Of a stretch of 64,000 nt of DNA, positions 1-10,999 are shown in pieces; position 1 is the first letter of the stretch; each line of letters opens with the position of its first letter. This DNA comes from Simmondsia chinensis. Lineage: Eukaryota; Streptophyta; Magnoliopsida; Caryophyllales; Simmondsiaceae. The notes beneath the pieces are model-generated. The model was not told the origin of the DNA, made no database searches, and was given only the letters and a program-made list of their open reading frames with translations. The stretch spans positions 22,305,212-22,369,211 of the forward strand of contig JAGTTD010000016.1 of the NCBI GenBank assembly GCA_018398585.1, given 5' to 3'. A program made the translations under genes and the position numbers.

Positions 1-1620
1 AATTCGGAACATAGAGTAAATTCCCTTCGAAAAGGAACCCATCATGAATAAAGTAACTAGCAGCAAAACCAGATTGTGCGTCACACCAAATCTTGCCAAA
101 AGTGAGATTGTCCAGGTACGGTTCTGCCAACTGCTCAAACCCGATCATGGTAACCCAATGCCAAGAAAGAATGAGACTTCACCTACTCAGAGCATCCGCC
201 ACTTTGTTTAACACACCTAACTTGTGCTTGATGACAAAGTGGAAGAGCTGAATGTAGATGCCCACTTAGCGTGCCGGTCAAGAGCTTATCTTAGCTATTA
301 ATGTACTTGAGGGCCACATTGTCAAAGTACAAGACGAACTCTCTATTGCCTAAGTATGACTTACAGTGCCTTAGGGCTCTTACAAACGCATAGAACTTAA
401 GGTCGTTAGTCGAGTAGTTCAACCTACTCCCATCGAGTTTCTCACTAAAGTATGCGATAGGCCTCCCTTTTGGCTAAGCATAGCACCAATGCTTGTCTTG
501 GAGGAGTTTGTGTGTAACTCAAACGTCCTCTGGAAATCCGGAAGAGTAAACACCAGTGTTGTGTTCAACCTTTGCTTTACCTCTTCAGAAGTGGTAGTTT
601 CTTGTGGAGCCCAAGCAAAGGAACTCCACTTCATGCAATCAGTGATAGGCGCCATGATGAAGCTGAAGTTTGGGGGGGGGGGGGGGGGGGGGGGGGGGAG
701 TGTCTATAGAATGACGCCAAGCCATGAAAGCTTCTAACTTCACCAACAGTAGTGGGTTGGGGCCAATCACGAATGGCAGCAATCTTTCCCTCATCAGCGG
801 CTATATCGTCCTTGGATACAACAAAGCTAAGGAAGGTTACTAAGTCTTTCATGAACTCACACGTCTTCAAAGTGGCAAACAAATGTTGCTCTTGTAAGGT
901 ACTCAGCACTTCCTTGAGATGCTTCATATGCTCAGCTCGATCTTGGCTATAAATCAAAATATTGTTGAAGTAGATGACAACAAACCTCCCCACGACAGGA
1001 AGCATAACCTTGTTCATAAACCTCATGAAGGTACTTGGCGCATTGAACAATCCGAATGGCATGACCAGCCACTCATTAGCCCCCTCTCATGTCTTGAAGG
1101 TGGTTTTCCACTCATCTTCAAGTGAGACGCAAATCTAATGGTACCCGCTCTTCAAGTCTAACTTTGTGAATACCGTCAAATTATGTAGTTGATCAAGCAA
1201 GTCATCCAATCTCGGAATAGGAAATTGGCAGTGCACCATGATCTTGTTGATGGCTCTACTGTCCACACACATCCACCAACTACCATCCTTCTTTCGCGTC
1301 AACAAAGCCGGCACTACACAAGGACTCAAGCTCTCCCTGATAAAACCCTTGGTGAGAAGCTCCTCTTCTTGGCATCTCAACTCCTCATGCTTCAAAGGAC
1401 TCATACGGTAGTGAGGCCTATTTGGCAAGGCAACCCCTGGCATCAAATTAATGGGGTGTTGTATGTCTCCTAATGGCGGTAATGTATCCTTCGGAAAGAC
1501 TTCAGTGATCTCACTGAAGAAGGTGGTAACCTCACTCAGCATCTCTCCTGGATTCACCTTGCTCTCCTTTCTAATTAACACGAAGATGATCTTGGTGTTG
1601 CCAAGCTCCTTGGCGAACAT
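1..1620 (-). pseudogene. gypsy A reverse transcriptase and RNase H remnant
   Basis: The fragment at 1135-1620 holds the RT N-terminal half: an [12 protein letters not shown] segment, [16 protein letters not shown] and KLDLKSGYH. The fragment at 631-1062 continues with MPFGLFNAPSTF and the catalytic loop, which reads YFNN instead of the usual YxDD, so both catalytic Asp residues are lost. 419-655 gives FELHTNSSKTSIGAMLSQ, the start of RNase H (HTDAS expected, Asp replaced by Asn). Degraded RNase H continues to base 1 (YFDNVALKYI near 320). The domain identity is clear. The gene is inactive because of frameshifts, stops and lost catalytic residues. Confidence 0.85.
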
Positions 1621-1659
1621 AGCTCGTCCATGAATACTTGGATGTTAAGTTGTTAAAGC

Positions 1660-2139
1660 TCATGGTGCCTCATCCTTCTTGGGTAACAGGATAAACTTAA
1701 TCCCTTCGAAGATGAAGCTATATGTGTTCTTACCATCATGGATGGCACTTTGATCATATTGCCATGGGCGCCCCAACAATAGATGGCAAGTGTCCATGGT
1801 GACCACGTCACGCCAAACTCCATCCTTGTACTTCAACTCAATCGAAAAATTGACCAAAAGTTACCTTATTTCCTTTCTTGATCCACGATAACTTGTATGG
1901 ACTTGGATGAGCTTCTGTCTTCAACCCCAGCTTGGCGACGACCTCTTCGGAAACACGTTCTCACAACTTCCGGAGTCTACCATTTGAGATACTCTACTGC
2001 CAATGGTGTAGGCGCTCTGGAACATATTATTCCTCAGCCATCTATCCCCCGAATTTTCTTTTGGCACAAAGCAAGCGCACTTAATCACAAGAAGGCGTCC
2101 TTCATGACCTGCCATAGCATCCTCTTCTAATGGTGCCAA
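1660..2139 (-). pseudogene. gypsy A aspartic protease remnant
   Basis: The fragment at 1921-2139 contains VDSGSCENV, the retropepsin active-site motif of plant gypsy elements. The fragment at 1660-1857 contains DVVTMDTCHLLLGRPWQYDQ, the conserved C-terminal part of the protease domain, followed by DGKNTYSF. Both pieces lie between gag (upstream) and reverse transcriptase (downstream) in the expected order, but they are in separate frames. They would have been parts of one gag-pol polyprotein. Confidence 0.75.
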
Positions 2140-3243
2140 CTCATTATGTGTTTCTTCCTCACTAACCTCGCCATCTTCTCCATGGAGTTCCTCGATAAAA
2201 GCACTTTACTAGGTTTGTCACCCTTATGGCACTCAGCAGCACGGTAGCAATGGGCTCTTGAAGTACCCACCAAGTCTTTAGTAACTGGCTTACCGGTATC
2301 AGCGATTACTGGCCTGTTCTGTGCACTTTGATTTGGCGGTGCCCTCACTTGGTCTCTTCCGCCAACTTGTGCTCCCCAGGCTCCACCAACTTGGTAACGC
2401 CTTTGCTGCCGCTCAACATTCATGGCCCTCCGGTTTGGTTTCGATACGGAAAAGATGTCAAACATGTTCAACACCTCCTGTATAGACTCCTTCAACCCGC
2501 CAATGTAACGATCCGCCAACTGCTCTCCCGTCTCCACCAAGTCATTCCTTGCAACTAACGAATAGAACTCCTTCGTGCACTCCTCCACGGATCTAAAGCG
2601 GTCACGCAGCCCTTGCAGATGTTGGTACACCACCTAGACGTGATTGTGAGGCATGAAGGCGCCTCTCATATGCTTCTTCATCTCCTCCCATGACTCTATT
2701 TTCGCCTTCCCCTGACGAAGTTGCGTGTGTTTCAATTACTTCCACTAGGCGACGGCTCTACCGTGTAACTGGGTAGCAACCAATGGCACTTGCTTCCTCT
2801 CCGGCACCTCCTTGAACTCGATAACCTCTTCCACCGCAGCAAGTCAATCCCATAAATCCCATGGACATCCTTCTTCATTAAACTCCGGGATCTCAATCCG
2901 GAAACCGGATTACCACTTTTGCTCATCAAAATTGGCGGTGTTGCCAGTGTTGGGGCGATGCCTCCTCAGCCTCCGATCCGGTAATTCAGCTTTCGGAAAC
3001 AAATTTTGAAAGCTCTCATACGTCTCATCCTTGACACTCCCTGTCGGCAAGTGTTGGGGCTGGATTCCCAGCTTCTGCTCGGGATTTGCCCCCAATTGAA
3101 TCAAGCAACGGTCAAGTCACCTGAATTTATATTCTATTTCCAAAAACCTCCTCTCGTTCCACCGTTGAACGTCTTGCTTGTAAACGTCTCCGACGGCAAC
3201 ATTCCTCTGTCACCCATGGACCATCTCAAACGTCATTCTGAGC
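2127..3243 (-). pseudogene. gypsy A gag remnant
   Basis: 2127-2633 carries a retrotransposon gag segment with EFYSLVARNDLVETGEQL and RYIGGLKESIQ, followed by a decayed zinc knuckle (CYRAAECHKGDKPS, second Cys and final Cys lost). The upstream part at 2640-2930 still translates in pieces to the gag capsid core (AAVEEVIEFKEVPE and KIESWEEMKKHMRGAFMP) but in shifted frames with stops. Gag would package the element RNA. The copy is not functional. Confidence 0.75.
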
Positions 3244-3255
3244 TTTGATATCAAC
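3244..3255 (-). promoter_or_regulatory. tRNA-iMet primer binding site of gypsy A
   Basis: On the minus strand, just inside the LTR, the bases TGATATCAAAGC match the plant initiator-tRNA-Met primer site TGGTATCAGAGC at 10 of 12 positions. The site fixes the LTR end and the orientation of the element. Confidence 0.7.
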
Positions 3256-3616
3256 TGATGCAGCGCGCAAAAGTGGAATTTGGGAACAGGAATTTTGAAC
3301 AACCTTCTCTTTTAATTTTATTACAAAAATAATAAAAATAAGGGGAAAATAGTCGCTCAATTTCTCACAACCCGAAAACCCTAGAATTTCTTAAAATAAA
3401 TTTGAAATTGAATTCTAAAACCCTAGATTTTCTCTTGTTTAAATGGAGGAGTTAGTTGACTAAGAACAAAATACTAAAAGATAATTATAAATAAAATAAG
3501 AAAAATAAAGCTAATCCTAATCAAAATCAGACTTCTGCAGCCTCATCAAGATCCTATCGCCAACGCCATGACCCGCCAACCCTTACCCGCCAAGTGCGGT
3601 AGTGCCGACTGCATCA
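3256..3616 (-). repeat. 5' LTR of gypsy A (361 bp)
   Basis: The segment is bounded by perfect 8-base inverted ends, TGATGCAG at 3256 and CTGCATCA at 3609-3616, with canonical TG and CA termini. It directly abuts the primer binding site. The partner LTR is outside the window, so target duplication and LTR divergence cannot be assessed. Confidence 0.75.
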
Positions 3617-3899
3617 GTTTTTGTTTTTGCCTTAACAAATTCGGTTAGTTCATGTAATTAGTATAAATAGCCTTGTAGGGTTGTTTATTTTGTAAAATAT
3701 GCAATACACATTTCCAAAATATTCGAATTAACCTTGCATTACACTTTCATTTCATTGGAGTTTGTTCCTATGCTGTCTACGCACAGATAGTATTTGTATT
3801 CTATAAAAGTTTAAATCCGCCACTAATAATTTGTTGTAATGTGAATTACATTTTTGGAATCATTTATGTCATATAGTTTTGTAATTTGCTAAGTGCGTG

Positions 3900-5879
3900 T
3901 GATGTGCGTAGTGTTTTACATATTTTATACTACATTTCTACTATATTTTTAGCTATTACATGTGTGGTATTGCATAATTTATGTGTGTTTAGTCTTGGAA
4001 CTCGTTGGAGCTAGGACATCTTAAAAAACGGTGGAAAACAAGCTCAAATGGAAAACTTTGGAGACAACATTGAGAAACCTGACCACGTGGGGCAAAGAAG
4101 TACCAATCAGGTCAAGATTTGGTTCATAAAGTCTTCCCTTGCCAAACATTTTGGTAATTGGTCAAGCTAAAAACAAGCAAAAGGTTAAAAGAAGAGCATC
4201 CATGACCCAATAATATCCAATTCCACTTACAATACCAATGGAATCATGTATATCTCCTTCAGAGCGTCGTTTTGATATAAAATTTGATCTATAACGCCGT
4301 ACGACTCAAAAGTTACGCCTGTTTTTAATTAACTGCGCAAGCTTCCGCATTTGGCACTGTAAGGTGCCGATCGATCAGGCATTGATGCAGCGTGCCTCTA
4401 GGGCACACCGCCCTTGTACAGAGGGAAGGGGTGAACAATGTTTTGGACTTTTTCTCTATTTTTCTCTTCTCTTCCTTCCTCGAGCCACTATGATATGACC
4501 CAAGTAATTTAATGACTAAAATTGGAAAGAAAATGACAAAATTGAGATAAACAAGCATTCATATATAATATTCCCCATACAACTGATACATAAAAAATAA
4601 GGCAAGGCAAAAAACTATAACGGATAGAGGTAGAAGATGATGACCTATCAATCCCTAACAAACCATTAGATTCCCTTCAAAAATATCCAGCAGCTCAAAT
4701 TCAGCTCATGGCGTGTGCAACCACGCGCCATCCTTCTCAGATCCTTTGAGTGTCCTGGATCGTGAGCCACACACTTGGTCCACTTCCTTCGGTGGACTGT
4801 ATGTGCAACCTGGGCCCATTATCCCCTCATTCTCCAAGCGGGCCTCCGCAGCAAGGAGGTCCAGGGCATGTGGGCTGGTGAGGACAGCACCTTCAGTTGG
4901 GCCTTGTTGAGTTGACTGGCCCAATCTTATTTTTTTTCTAAGTTTTGGGCTTGTTCTAAGCCCATATTTGCTATATTAGCTATAACCATTCAAGTATGAT
5001 CTTTTTTTTTATTTTTTGGACTTTTTGTCTACTTCCTTGAGCCGATAAGAGAGACAGGGGCTTCCTCGATGGCCGAAAGTCACGTCAACATCGATCGAAG
5101 GAATCTTCAATCTATGAGTTTTTCTTTACCTTTATCTTTTAATTTTTCTATATATGAAACTTCTATGAGGAGTAGACTCATAATTTAGGGGTGAAGGACA
5201 AGTAGCTATTCGAATACTAGATTTATATTTATTTATGATAATGACTTTCGTTACACAATTTTCCGCACTCCTGTGGGGAATTCTATGTTTTAGACTGGTT
5301 TTTTCTTTTATGTGCTTGCAGCCATGATTTTATTTACCATTTTATTCATGTGTTATCCTGTACTTGTAACCTACACTATAGTATAATATATTCTTCATGA
5401 GTGATCAGGGTTGAGGTTGTACGCAACCCTAAACACAATATTTTATATAAATTAATACTTAATTAGGAGTGATAAAGAAATTTTTTAATACTATTGAGAT
5501 AATCCATGCTACACTAAAAGTGATAAGATGGATTATGCCCTTAGATTAGTTCGTTAATCTAAGCCCTAACTTAAGTATTAATTCAGGTTTAACATCAAAT
5601 TAGGTGTGATAAAGGAATTTAATAGTGCTATTAAGATAATTCATGCTACACTGACTATCCTGGATTGATTGGCAATTTAATTTAGTTTTCAATTTCGCTA
5701 ATTTAGTTAACCACCCACGTTTCAAACAAAAACTTGATTTAACTACTCAATATTAGTTATTAAATTTAATTTTATTTCGATTCCATGTGGATACGACACC
5801 TCTATACTCGATTTAGCAATGACAAACTCGTTGCCTTGCGAGTACGTAGTTTTAAACACCCTTTAAAGCTACTGCATCA
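3900..5879. repeat. long solo-LTR candidate (about 2 kb)
   Basis: The stretch starts TGATGTGCG and ends CTGCATCA, giving TGATG/CATCA termini. The flank is GCGTG on the left. On the right it is GTGTG once the solo LTR inserted at 5883 is removed, a 4 of 5 match for a target duplication. No ORF of interest or primer site is present. Length and style resemble the long LTRs of plant Tat/Athila-group gypsy elements, but that assignment is inference. An alternative left end is TGATGCAG at 4384, which pairs better with the right end but has no matching flank. Confidence 0.4.
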
Positions 5880-5882
5880 GTG

Positions 5883-6267
5883 TGTCATGATTGTAATAGG
5901 TAGGCCACGTAGTATAAAGTCATTAGCTTAGTATAAGTGTTCTTATGTTGTATTAGTTAGCAATTGAAGAATGCTAGTTACTAGTTAGTTAGTGGTGGAT
6001 GTCAGTTACTAGTTAGTTAGCATAGATTCTTGTATTGTGTCAAGGCATAGTTAGATGGTGATAGATATTTTCATAAGCTTGGCTAGTATAAGTAGAGGAT
6101 CCCTTACTTGTAATAGTCATTCAAATGATAATAAACAATCTCAATTCCCTTTACTTCTCCCTCTATTCTCTCTAATTCTCTTCTCTTTCTAATTCTTTCC
6201 CTACCCTAAACTCTAATTCTCTTAACTCTTCTTAGTCATGATCCAAGATCCACCTCGGGTCATGACA
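5883..6267. repeat. solo LTR (385 bp) with perfect 5-bp TSD
   Basis: Termini are the perfect inverted 8-mer TGTCATGA (5883-5890) and TCATGACA (6260-6267). Both flanks are CAGTG (5878-5882 and 6268-6272). The interior has a TATA-like stretch followed by a CT-rich leader, as in LTR promoters. No internal element region is present, so this is the product of LTR-LTR recombination. It lies three bases beyond the right end of the preceding LTR candidate. Confidence 0.85.
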
Positions 6268-6272
6268 CAGTG

Positions 6273-7039
6273 TGTTTGACATTGTTTCCTCTTGATAGTA
6301 TTCTGTTACTTAAAAGTTCTTCCTGGTTTAGGCCATAACTGGTCAAAGTGGTAATATGTCAATTTAAAGGTAGGGGGTTTGAGGGATTCCCGTCTTCAAA
6401 ATGACATTACTTGATTTTTTTTTTTTTTTTTTAAACAATATTTGTTCATTCAGAAACTAAAATATGAATTTCCAAAATGATTTGTCTTGTTCTGGTTTTT
6501 GCTTAGTTTCTTCCTAATTTTAGTAAGAATCAAAACCAAGAACTCAGAAAGTTAAAAAAAAAAAAAGTAATTTTTACTCAAAATTATCTAAAATTTAGTT
6601 ATAGTTTAAAAAAGCACCTATATTTAATAATTTTTCAAAAACAAAACCAAAAACTTCCAAATGACACTTCTTAATATTAAGATCGTTAACATCCGTAAGT
6701 TTCTGCTCATATCGCATCTAAAAATATATTATTTAAATATAAAAATATTTTATAAAATATATTTTTAAAATATTTAGAATTATTTTAAATGTAAATTCAA
6801 AATTTATACTTATTTTCTCGTTTTTTAAAAAGCAATGTGCACAAAAACTAAAATATGCTAATTGCTTTAACATTAAGATGTGATCTTAAAAATTGTGAAG
6901 AATTTAGATGGTTTTTTCAAAAAATAAGAAAATGCAGATAATTTTCAGTTAAAAAAAAAACCCTAAAAAATTGCTTGCAAAACTGAATTTGAGTTTTAAA
7001 ACCCAAAATTCACCAACACAAATTGATATTAAAACCGTC
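6273..7039. other. AT-rich sequence without a supported gene
   Basis: The stretch is mostly A/T with homopolymer runs (T18 near 6415-6432, A near 6550). Around 6340-6405 an A-box-like TGGTCAAAGTGG is followed by a weak B-box-like GGTTTGAGGG and then a poly-T stretch, which could be a decayed tRNA-type SINE. Nothing else is recognisable. Confidence 0.4.
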
Positions 7040-7051
7040 ATAAGTGTATCT

Positions 7052-7275
7052 TCCTTTTTTTCCTCCTGGGAACTCCAAAGTTAAGTGTACTTGGGCGAGA
7101 GTAGTACCAGGATGGGTGACCTCCTGGGAAGTCCTCACCCTCAGGTTGGAGGCACCGGGAAACAGCCTCTCTTTAGGTTAACACCCTGAAAGGGGAAGGC
7201 TGCGTACATCCGCCCCCCCAGACCCTGCGTAGGCGAGAGCCCTTGAGGCACTAGGTATGTTCTTGTTTTTCCTTT
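7052..7275 (+). mobile_element. SINE with 5S rRNA-derived head and RTE-type tail, copy 1
   Basis: Bases 7071-7136 closely match the inner part of plant 5S rRNA: an AAGTTAAG box, GGGCGAGAGTAGTAC, AGGATGGGTGACC and CTCCTGGGAAGTCCTC. That span covers the internal RNA polymerase III control region (A box, intermediate element, C box). At GTCCTC the 5S similarity stops and a shared tail begins (GGAAACAGCCTCTC, then GGGGAAGGCTGCGTACAT and CCCAGACCCTGC), ending near TATGTTCTTG. The unit is flanked by a perfect 12-base duplication ATAAGTGTATCT (7040-7051 and 7276-7287), typical of LINE-driven insertion. It is not a functional 5S gene, because both 5S ends are missing. Confidence 0.85.
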
Positions 7276-7506
7276 ATAAGTGTATCTATTTATTCTCTTA
7301 TATCTTTTTAAGGTTTTTTTTACAAATAACCACCTTCAAAACTTATTCTTTTTTTTTTTGTTTCACTTATCACCACAAAATTTTAATTTTTAGAAAACTA
7401 CCTTTGAAGTTCAAAAATTTGCAAGCAACCACCTTTATTAAACGTCATTAAGTTTCCGTTAGAATTACGTGCACTTCTAAGAGTTGTTATCTAATCTAAA
7501 CATTTA

Positions 7507-7935
7507 TGATGTAAACCCTAACTAAAATTGCTTGGCAAAAGGAGCTAATTAATCAAATCAAAATAAAATCATAGAGAAAAGAGATGAAACTAGGGAAAGC
7601 AAAAGGCAAATTTTCATTCATACTCCACTCATACAGCACCACACTTATTAATATACACAATGAAAGAAGGGAAAAGACTCAATATAGGTAGCACGGCAAA
7701 ACACTAGATAATCTCCTCTACGGCAAAATGCTAGATAATCGCCCCTCGCTATATGTTAGAAATCGGAGCCCCTGCCGAACTAATATTTTGTCCCAGGCTA
7801 GCAAAAGACGCTAGGGCCTCATTGGATCCTTTCTTCTTTCCTCCTACTAATGTCCCTGGGAGCCGAGCCGACCCAATATGTTCTATAGGCCAACACTGGA
7901 CCTCGATAGTATCGGCTCGAATGGGGAATGCAACA
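7507..7935 (-). repeat. 3' LTR of chromovirus B (429 bp)
   Basis: It aligns over its whole length with the LTR at 15056-15469, sharing AGCAAAAGACGCTAGGGCCT and GCCGACCCAATATG, with many substitutions and small indels, so the insertion is old. Just inside it (minus strand) lies TCTGGGGAGACGAG, a plausible polypurine tract. Confidence 0.85.
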
Positions 7936-9046
7936 ATACTCGTCTCCCCAGAAGACCCTTATCCAAAAGGGTCAAATGTCGAGTATTTCTCCTAAATGTC
8001 CTGATAAAACTCCCAGGTAGCATCTTTTACGTGTTTTCCCTTCCATTTAATGAGAACTCTGATGAAAACATAATTGCGATACTGAGCCATGCATTGGTCA
8101 AGGATTGCCTCGAGTATGGGGTTGGTCCGCAGTTGGGACCAATCGGTCGGCAGCGTAGGCTTATGTGAAAGAGCACCATGGTGGGGTTTGAGTAAAGAAA
8201 CATGAAACATAGGATGTATGGCGACAGTCAGGGGTAGCTCTATTTTATAAGCCACTTGACTAATATGATCAAGGACTTTAAATGAGCCAAAATATCAGGG
8301 CCATAGTTTATGGACGTGCAGTGTTCAACCGAGTGTCGACTATTACACCTAGTCATCCCGCTCAAACGTACGGTTGCTAAGATGTCAGTCCACTAATTGC
8401 TTCATTCGGTTTTGAAACCAGTGAAGATGATGTTTAAGGACTTTAATTGCTTCTTCCGATGCCCAAATGCTATGGTCTACAGCAGCATTAGTGGGTTCCT
8501 CCGGTAAATATGGAAAACAAACTAGGGAAGGTTGTCCATAAACTATCTCGTAAGGGGTAGTGTGAGTGGCGGAGTGATAGGTAGTATTATACCACTACTC
8601 GGCCAACGGTATCTATTCAAACCAGGTTTTTTCATATTCAAAACAAATGCAACGGAGGTAGCTTTTCAAACAACGATTAAGCACCTCCGTTTTCCTGTCT
8701 ATTTGCGAGTAATAGGAAGTCGAGCGACGGAGGTCGACTCCTTGAATACGATAAAGTTCCTCCCATAGGTTGCTAGTAAAAATAGGATCCCTGTTAGGAA
8801 TGATCTCCTCAGGGATACCGTGTAACTGGTATATTTATCTCATAAACATGTTTGCAACCGATAAATCTGAATAAGGATGTGAAGAAGGAAGGAAATGAAC
8901 GTACTTATTTAAATGATCCACAACGATTAATATGAAATCTTTGCCATGGGACATTGGATGTCCCTCGATAAAATCCATCGAATTACTAGTCCAAACGGTC
9001 TCGGGTATCGGTAGAGGATACAGCAACCCGAAAAACCAAATCATGC
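7936..9046 (-). pseudogene. chromovirus B integrase core and chromodomain remnant
   Basis: 8835-9046 encodes YPLPIPETVWTSNSMDFIEGHP, the start of the gypsy integrase catalytic core with its first Asp, then FILIVVDHLNKYVHFLP. 7992-8255 ends the polyprotein with a chromodomain: VLIKWKGKHVKDATWEFYQDI, preceded by HPMFHVSLLKPH, the usual junction of integrase C-terminus and chromodomain. Chromodomains bind methylated histone tails and steer chromovirus insertion. The part between is broken by stops. This ending is diagnostic of the chromovirus lineage. Confidence 0.85.
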
Positions 9047-9369
9047 TGTTATACACCGAGCTAAATTGTAATAGAATTGGTTTATTGTTTTTAATTTATG
9101 AGTTAAAGGTTGTAAGTCATGTTGTTGGGCTTAGACCCAAAGTGAGTGAGTTATGTTTAGCTTAATCTTTCATACTTAGCTATACTATATAAGCATAAAG
9201 ATGTTAGTTGCAGCCGGTATCAATGAAAATACAAACACACATATCTCATTGAGATATTTTCTTCTCTCATCTTAATTCTTCTTCAATTCTCATCCCCAAT
9301 TCCCTTCTTTCTCATCTTAACTCTATTCTATCACTAGGCTAAGCTTCAAGATCATCTTGAAGCTTAACA
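9047..9369. repeat. solo LTR (323 bp) nested in integrase
   Basis: Termini are TGTTA at 9047 and TAACA at 9365-9369. The interior holds a TATA-like CTATATAAGC and a CT-rich leader. Flanks are CATGC (left) and CATAT (right), a 3 of 5 match consistent with an old target duplication. On the minus strand the integrase zinc-finger sequence (QCSISQNCKYV) lies on one side and the integrase core (YPLPIPE) on the other, which shows the insertion interrupts a once continuous frame. Confidence 0.75.
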
Positions 9370-10990
9370 CATATTTACAGTTTTGAGAAATGGAACATTG
9401 TTTAATAACGTTAGTCACATCCATTTTTGATCCACGCCGGTAGAAAAGAGTTGTAATGCGTTTCCATGTTTGTGTAATGCCCAAATGTCCGGTCGTGGAT
9501 CGGGCGTGCATCCATGTCAAAATGAGATTTTTGGTGGAACTAGTGGGGTCAATTACCAATCAACCATTCCTATGAAGTTGGTCGTTGTTCCATGTTAGTG
9601 AGGGTGGATCGTGCGTCATTACGAAGGTTGGTCATAAGTTGTTGACAATGGGGATTTGGTTTCCAAGACTGTTGAAATTGAGCCACAAGATTGGTGGAAA
9701 TAGAAGAAAGAGCCAATGATAGTAACTCACCACATGTGACAAGTGAAACGGCGTCGGCAACAACTTTTTCTTTACCCTTTTTGTAAGATATGTCATAATT
9801 GTACCCCATGAGTTTAGCTAGCCATTGTCGTAGAAAGGGGTCGAGATCCATTGTTCCAATAAATGCTTAAGACGTTGTTGGTCCGTGTGAATGCACAACG
9901 GGTGCCCCATTAAATATTGGTTCAATTGTTTTACAGTGTGAAAAACGGCTAACAATTTGCGTTCGTAAAAGGACTTAGGCTAGTGACATGGGGAGAGGGA
10001 TTTACTAAGGTACGCGATGGGGTGGCCCTTTTGAATGAGAATGGCACCAATTCCGACACCCGAAATATCGGTCTTAATCTAAAATGTCATGGTGAAGTCA
10101 AGAAGGGCAAGTACAGGTGCGGAAATTAGGGTCGAGGCAATCGAAGGCGTGTTCTGCGTCTGTCCAAAAAAGGGTCGGGTGTTTCAACTTTTCGGTGTAA
10201 GGTTTTGCAATTTTTTTGTAATTTTGAACAAAAAATCTAAGTAATCTGTGAGTCCCAGAAAGCCACAAAATCGTTTAAGCATTGTAAGGAGCTTCCAGTC
10301 ATGAACCGCTTGAATTTTGGTTGGATCAATGGAAACCGGACACGCATGGATAATATGTCCCAAATAATCAATTCCAATCATTCCAAATATGTGGGAGCAC
10401 TAAGGCACTGGGTCTGTTGTTATTGTTATTGTTGTTATTGTTAAGCAAAAAACTGTGAAGGTGACTGATATGGGATGGCCAATTAGGACTGTAAACTAAT
10501 ATGTCATCAAAAAAATTAAAACAAAACAATGGAAATGAGACTGAAAAATAAAATTCATAAAAGATTGGAAAGTCGAAGGCATGCTTGTCAAACCGAAAGG
10601 CATGACCATGAATTCATAATGATCTAAATGGGTACGAAAAGCGGTTTTGAAAATATCTTTGTTGTGTATGCAGATTTGGTGATATCCGGACCAAAGATCA
10701 ATTTTGGAAAAACAGATGCAATTTCGTCAAACAACTCATCAATTAAAGGAATTGGTTACTTATCCTATATGGTGTTAGTGTTAAGCACATGATAGTGTAC
10801 ACACATTCACCATGACCCGTCTTTCTTTTTCTCTAGGACAATGAGTGACGCCTAAGGACTAGTGCTCTCTCAAATGGTACATTTTTCCAAAAGTTTCGAA
10901 AATCATGTTTTCTATTACATTCTTTTGGTCAAGAGAATAACGATATGGACGTTGGTTAACCCGAGAGGACTCTTCCTTGAGTGGGATGTG
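9370..10990 (-). pseudogene. chromovirus B RT, RNase H and integrase zinc finger remnant
   Basis: 9323-9559 (coding part from 9370) contains TTGHLGITQTWKRI and QCSISQNCKYV, the HHCC integrase zinc-binding domain. 9570-9851 contains QWLAKLMGYNYDISYKKGKE and VVADAVS, the end of RNase H. 10184-10381 contains YLGHIIHACPVSIDP and FCGFLGLTDY, the RT thumb. Between 10560 and 10740 the RT palm is readable in pieces ([15 protein letters not shown], [12 protein letters not shown]). Order and identity are clear. Frameshifts and stops make it inactive. Confidence 0.8.
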
Positions 10991-10999
10991 ATTTTCAAA

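Larger units (their letters stand above)
1..3616 (-). mobile_element. Ty3/gypsy LTR retrotransposon A, cut by window edge
   Basis: Read on the minus strand the order is LTR (3256-3616), primer binding site, gag, protease, reverse transcriptase, RNase H, which is the Ty3/gypsy arrangement. Integrase and the 3' LTR would lie left of base 1. The coding part is broken into several frames with many stops, so this is a dead copy. A 27-base G run at 672-698 sits between the RT and RNase H parts and interrupts the frame. The gag resembles that of plant chromoviruses, but no chromodomain is visible because that end is outside the window. Confidence 0.85.

Noticed and set aside
4384..5879. LTR with TGATGCAG/CTGCATCA ends
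   Set aside because: The ends pair perfectly but the left flank (GGCAT) does not match the right one (GTGTG). The 3900 start gives a 4 of 5 duplication and was preferred, though not with high confidence.
6335..6440. tRNA-derived SINE
   Set aside because: The A box is good but the B box is poor, and no target duplication or second copy was seen; kept only as a remark.
7071..7136. A 5S rRNA gene
   Set aside because: Only the inner part of 5S is present, both ends are missing, it continues into a retroelement tail, and target duplications flank the whole unit.
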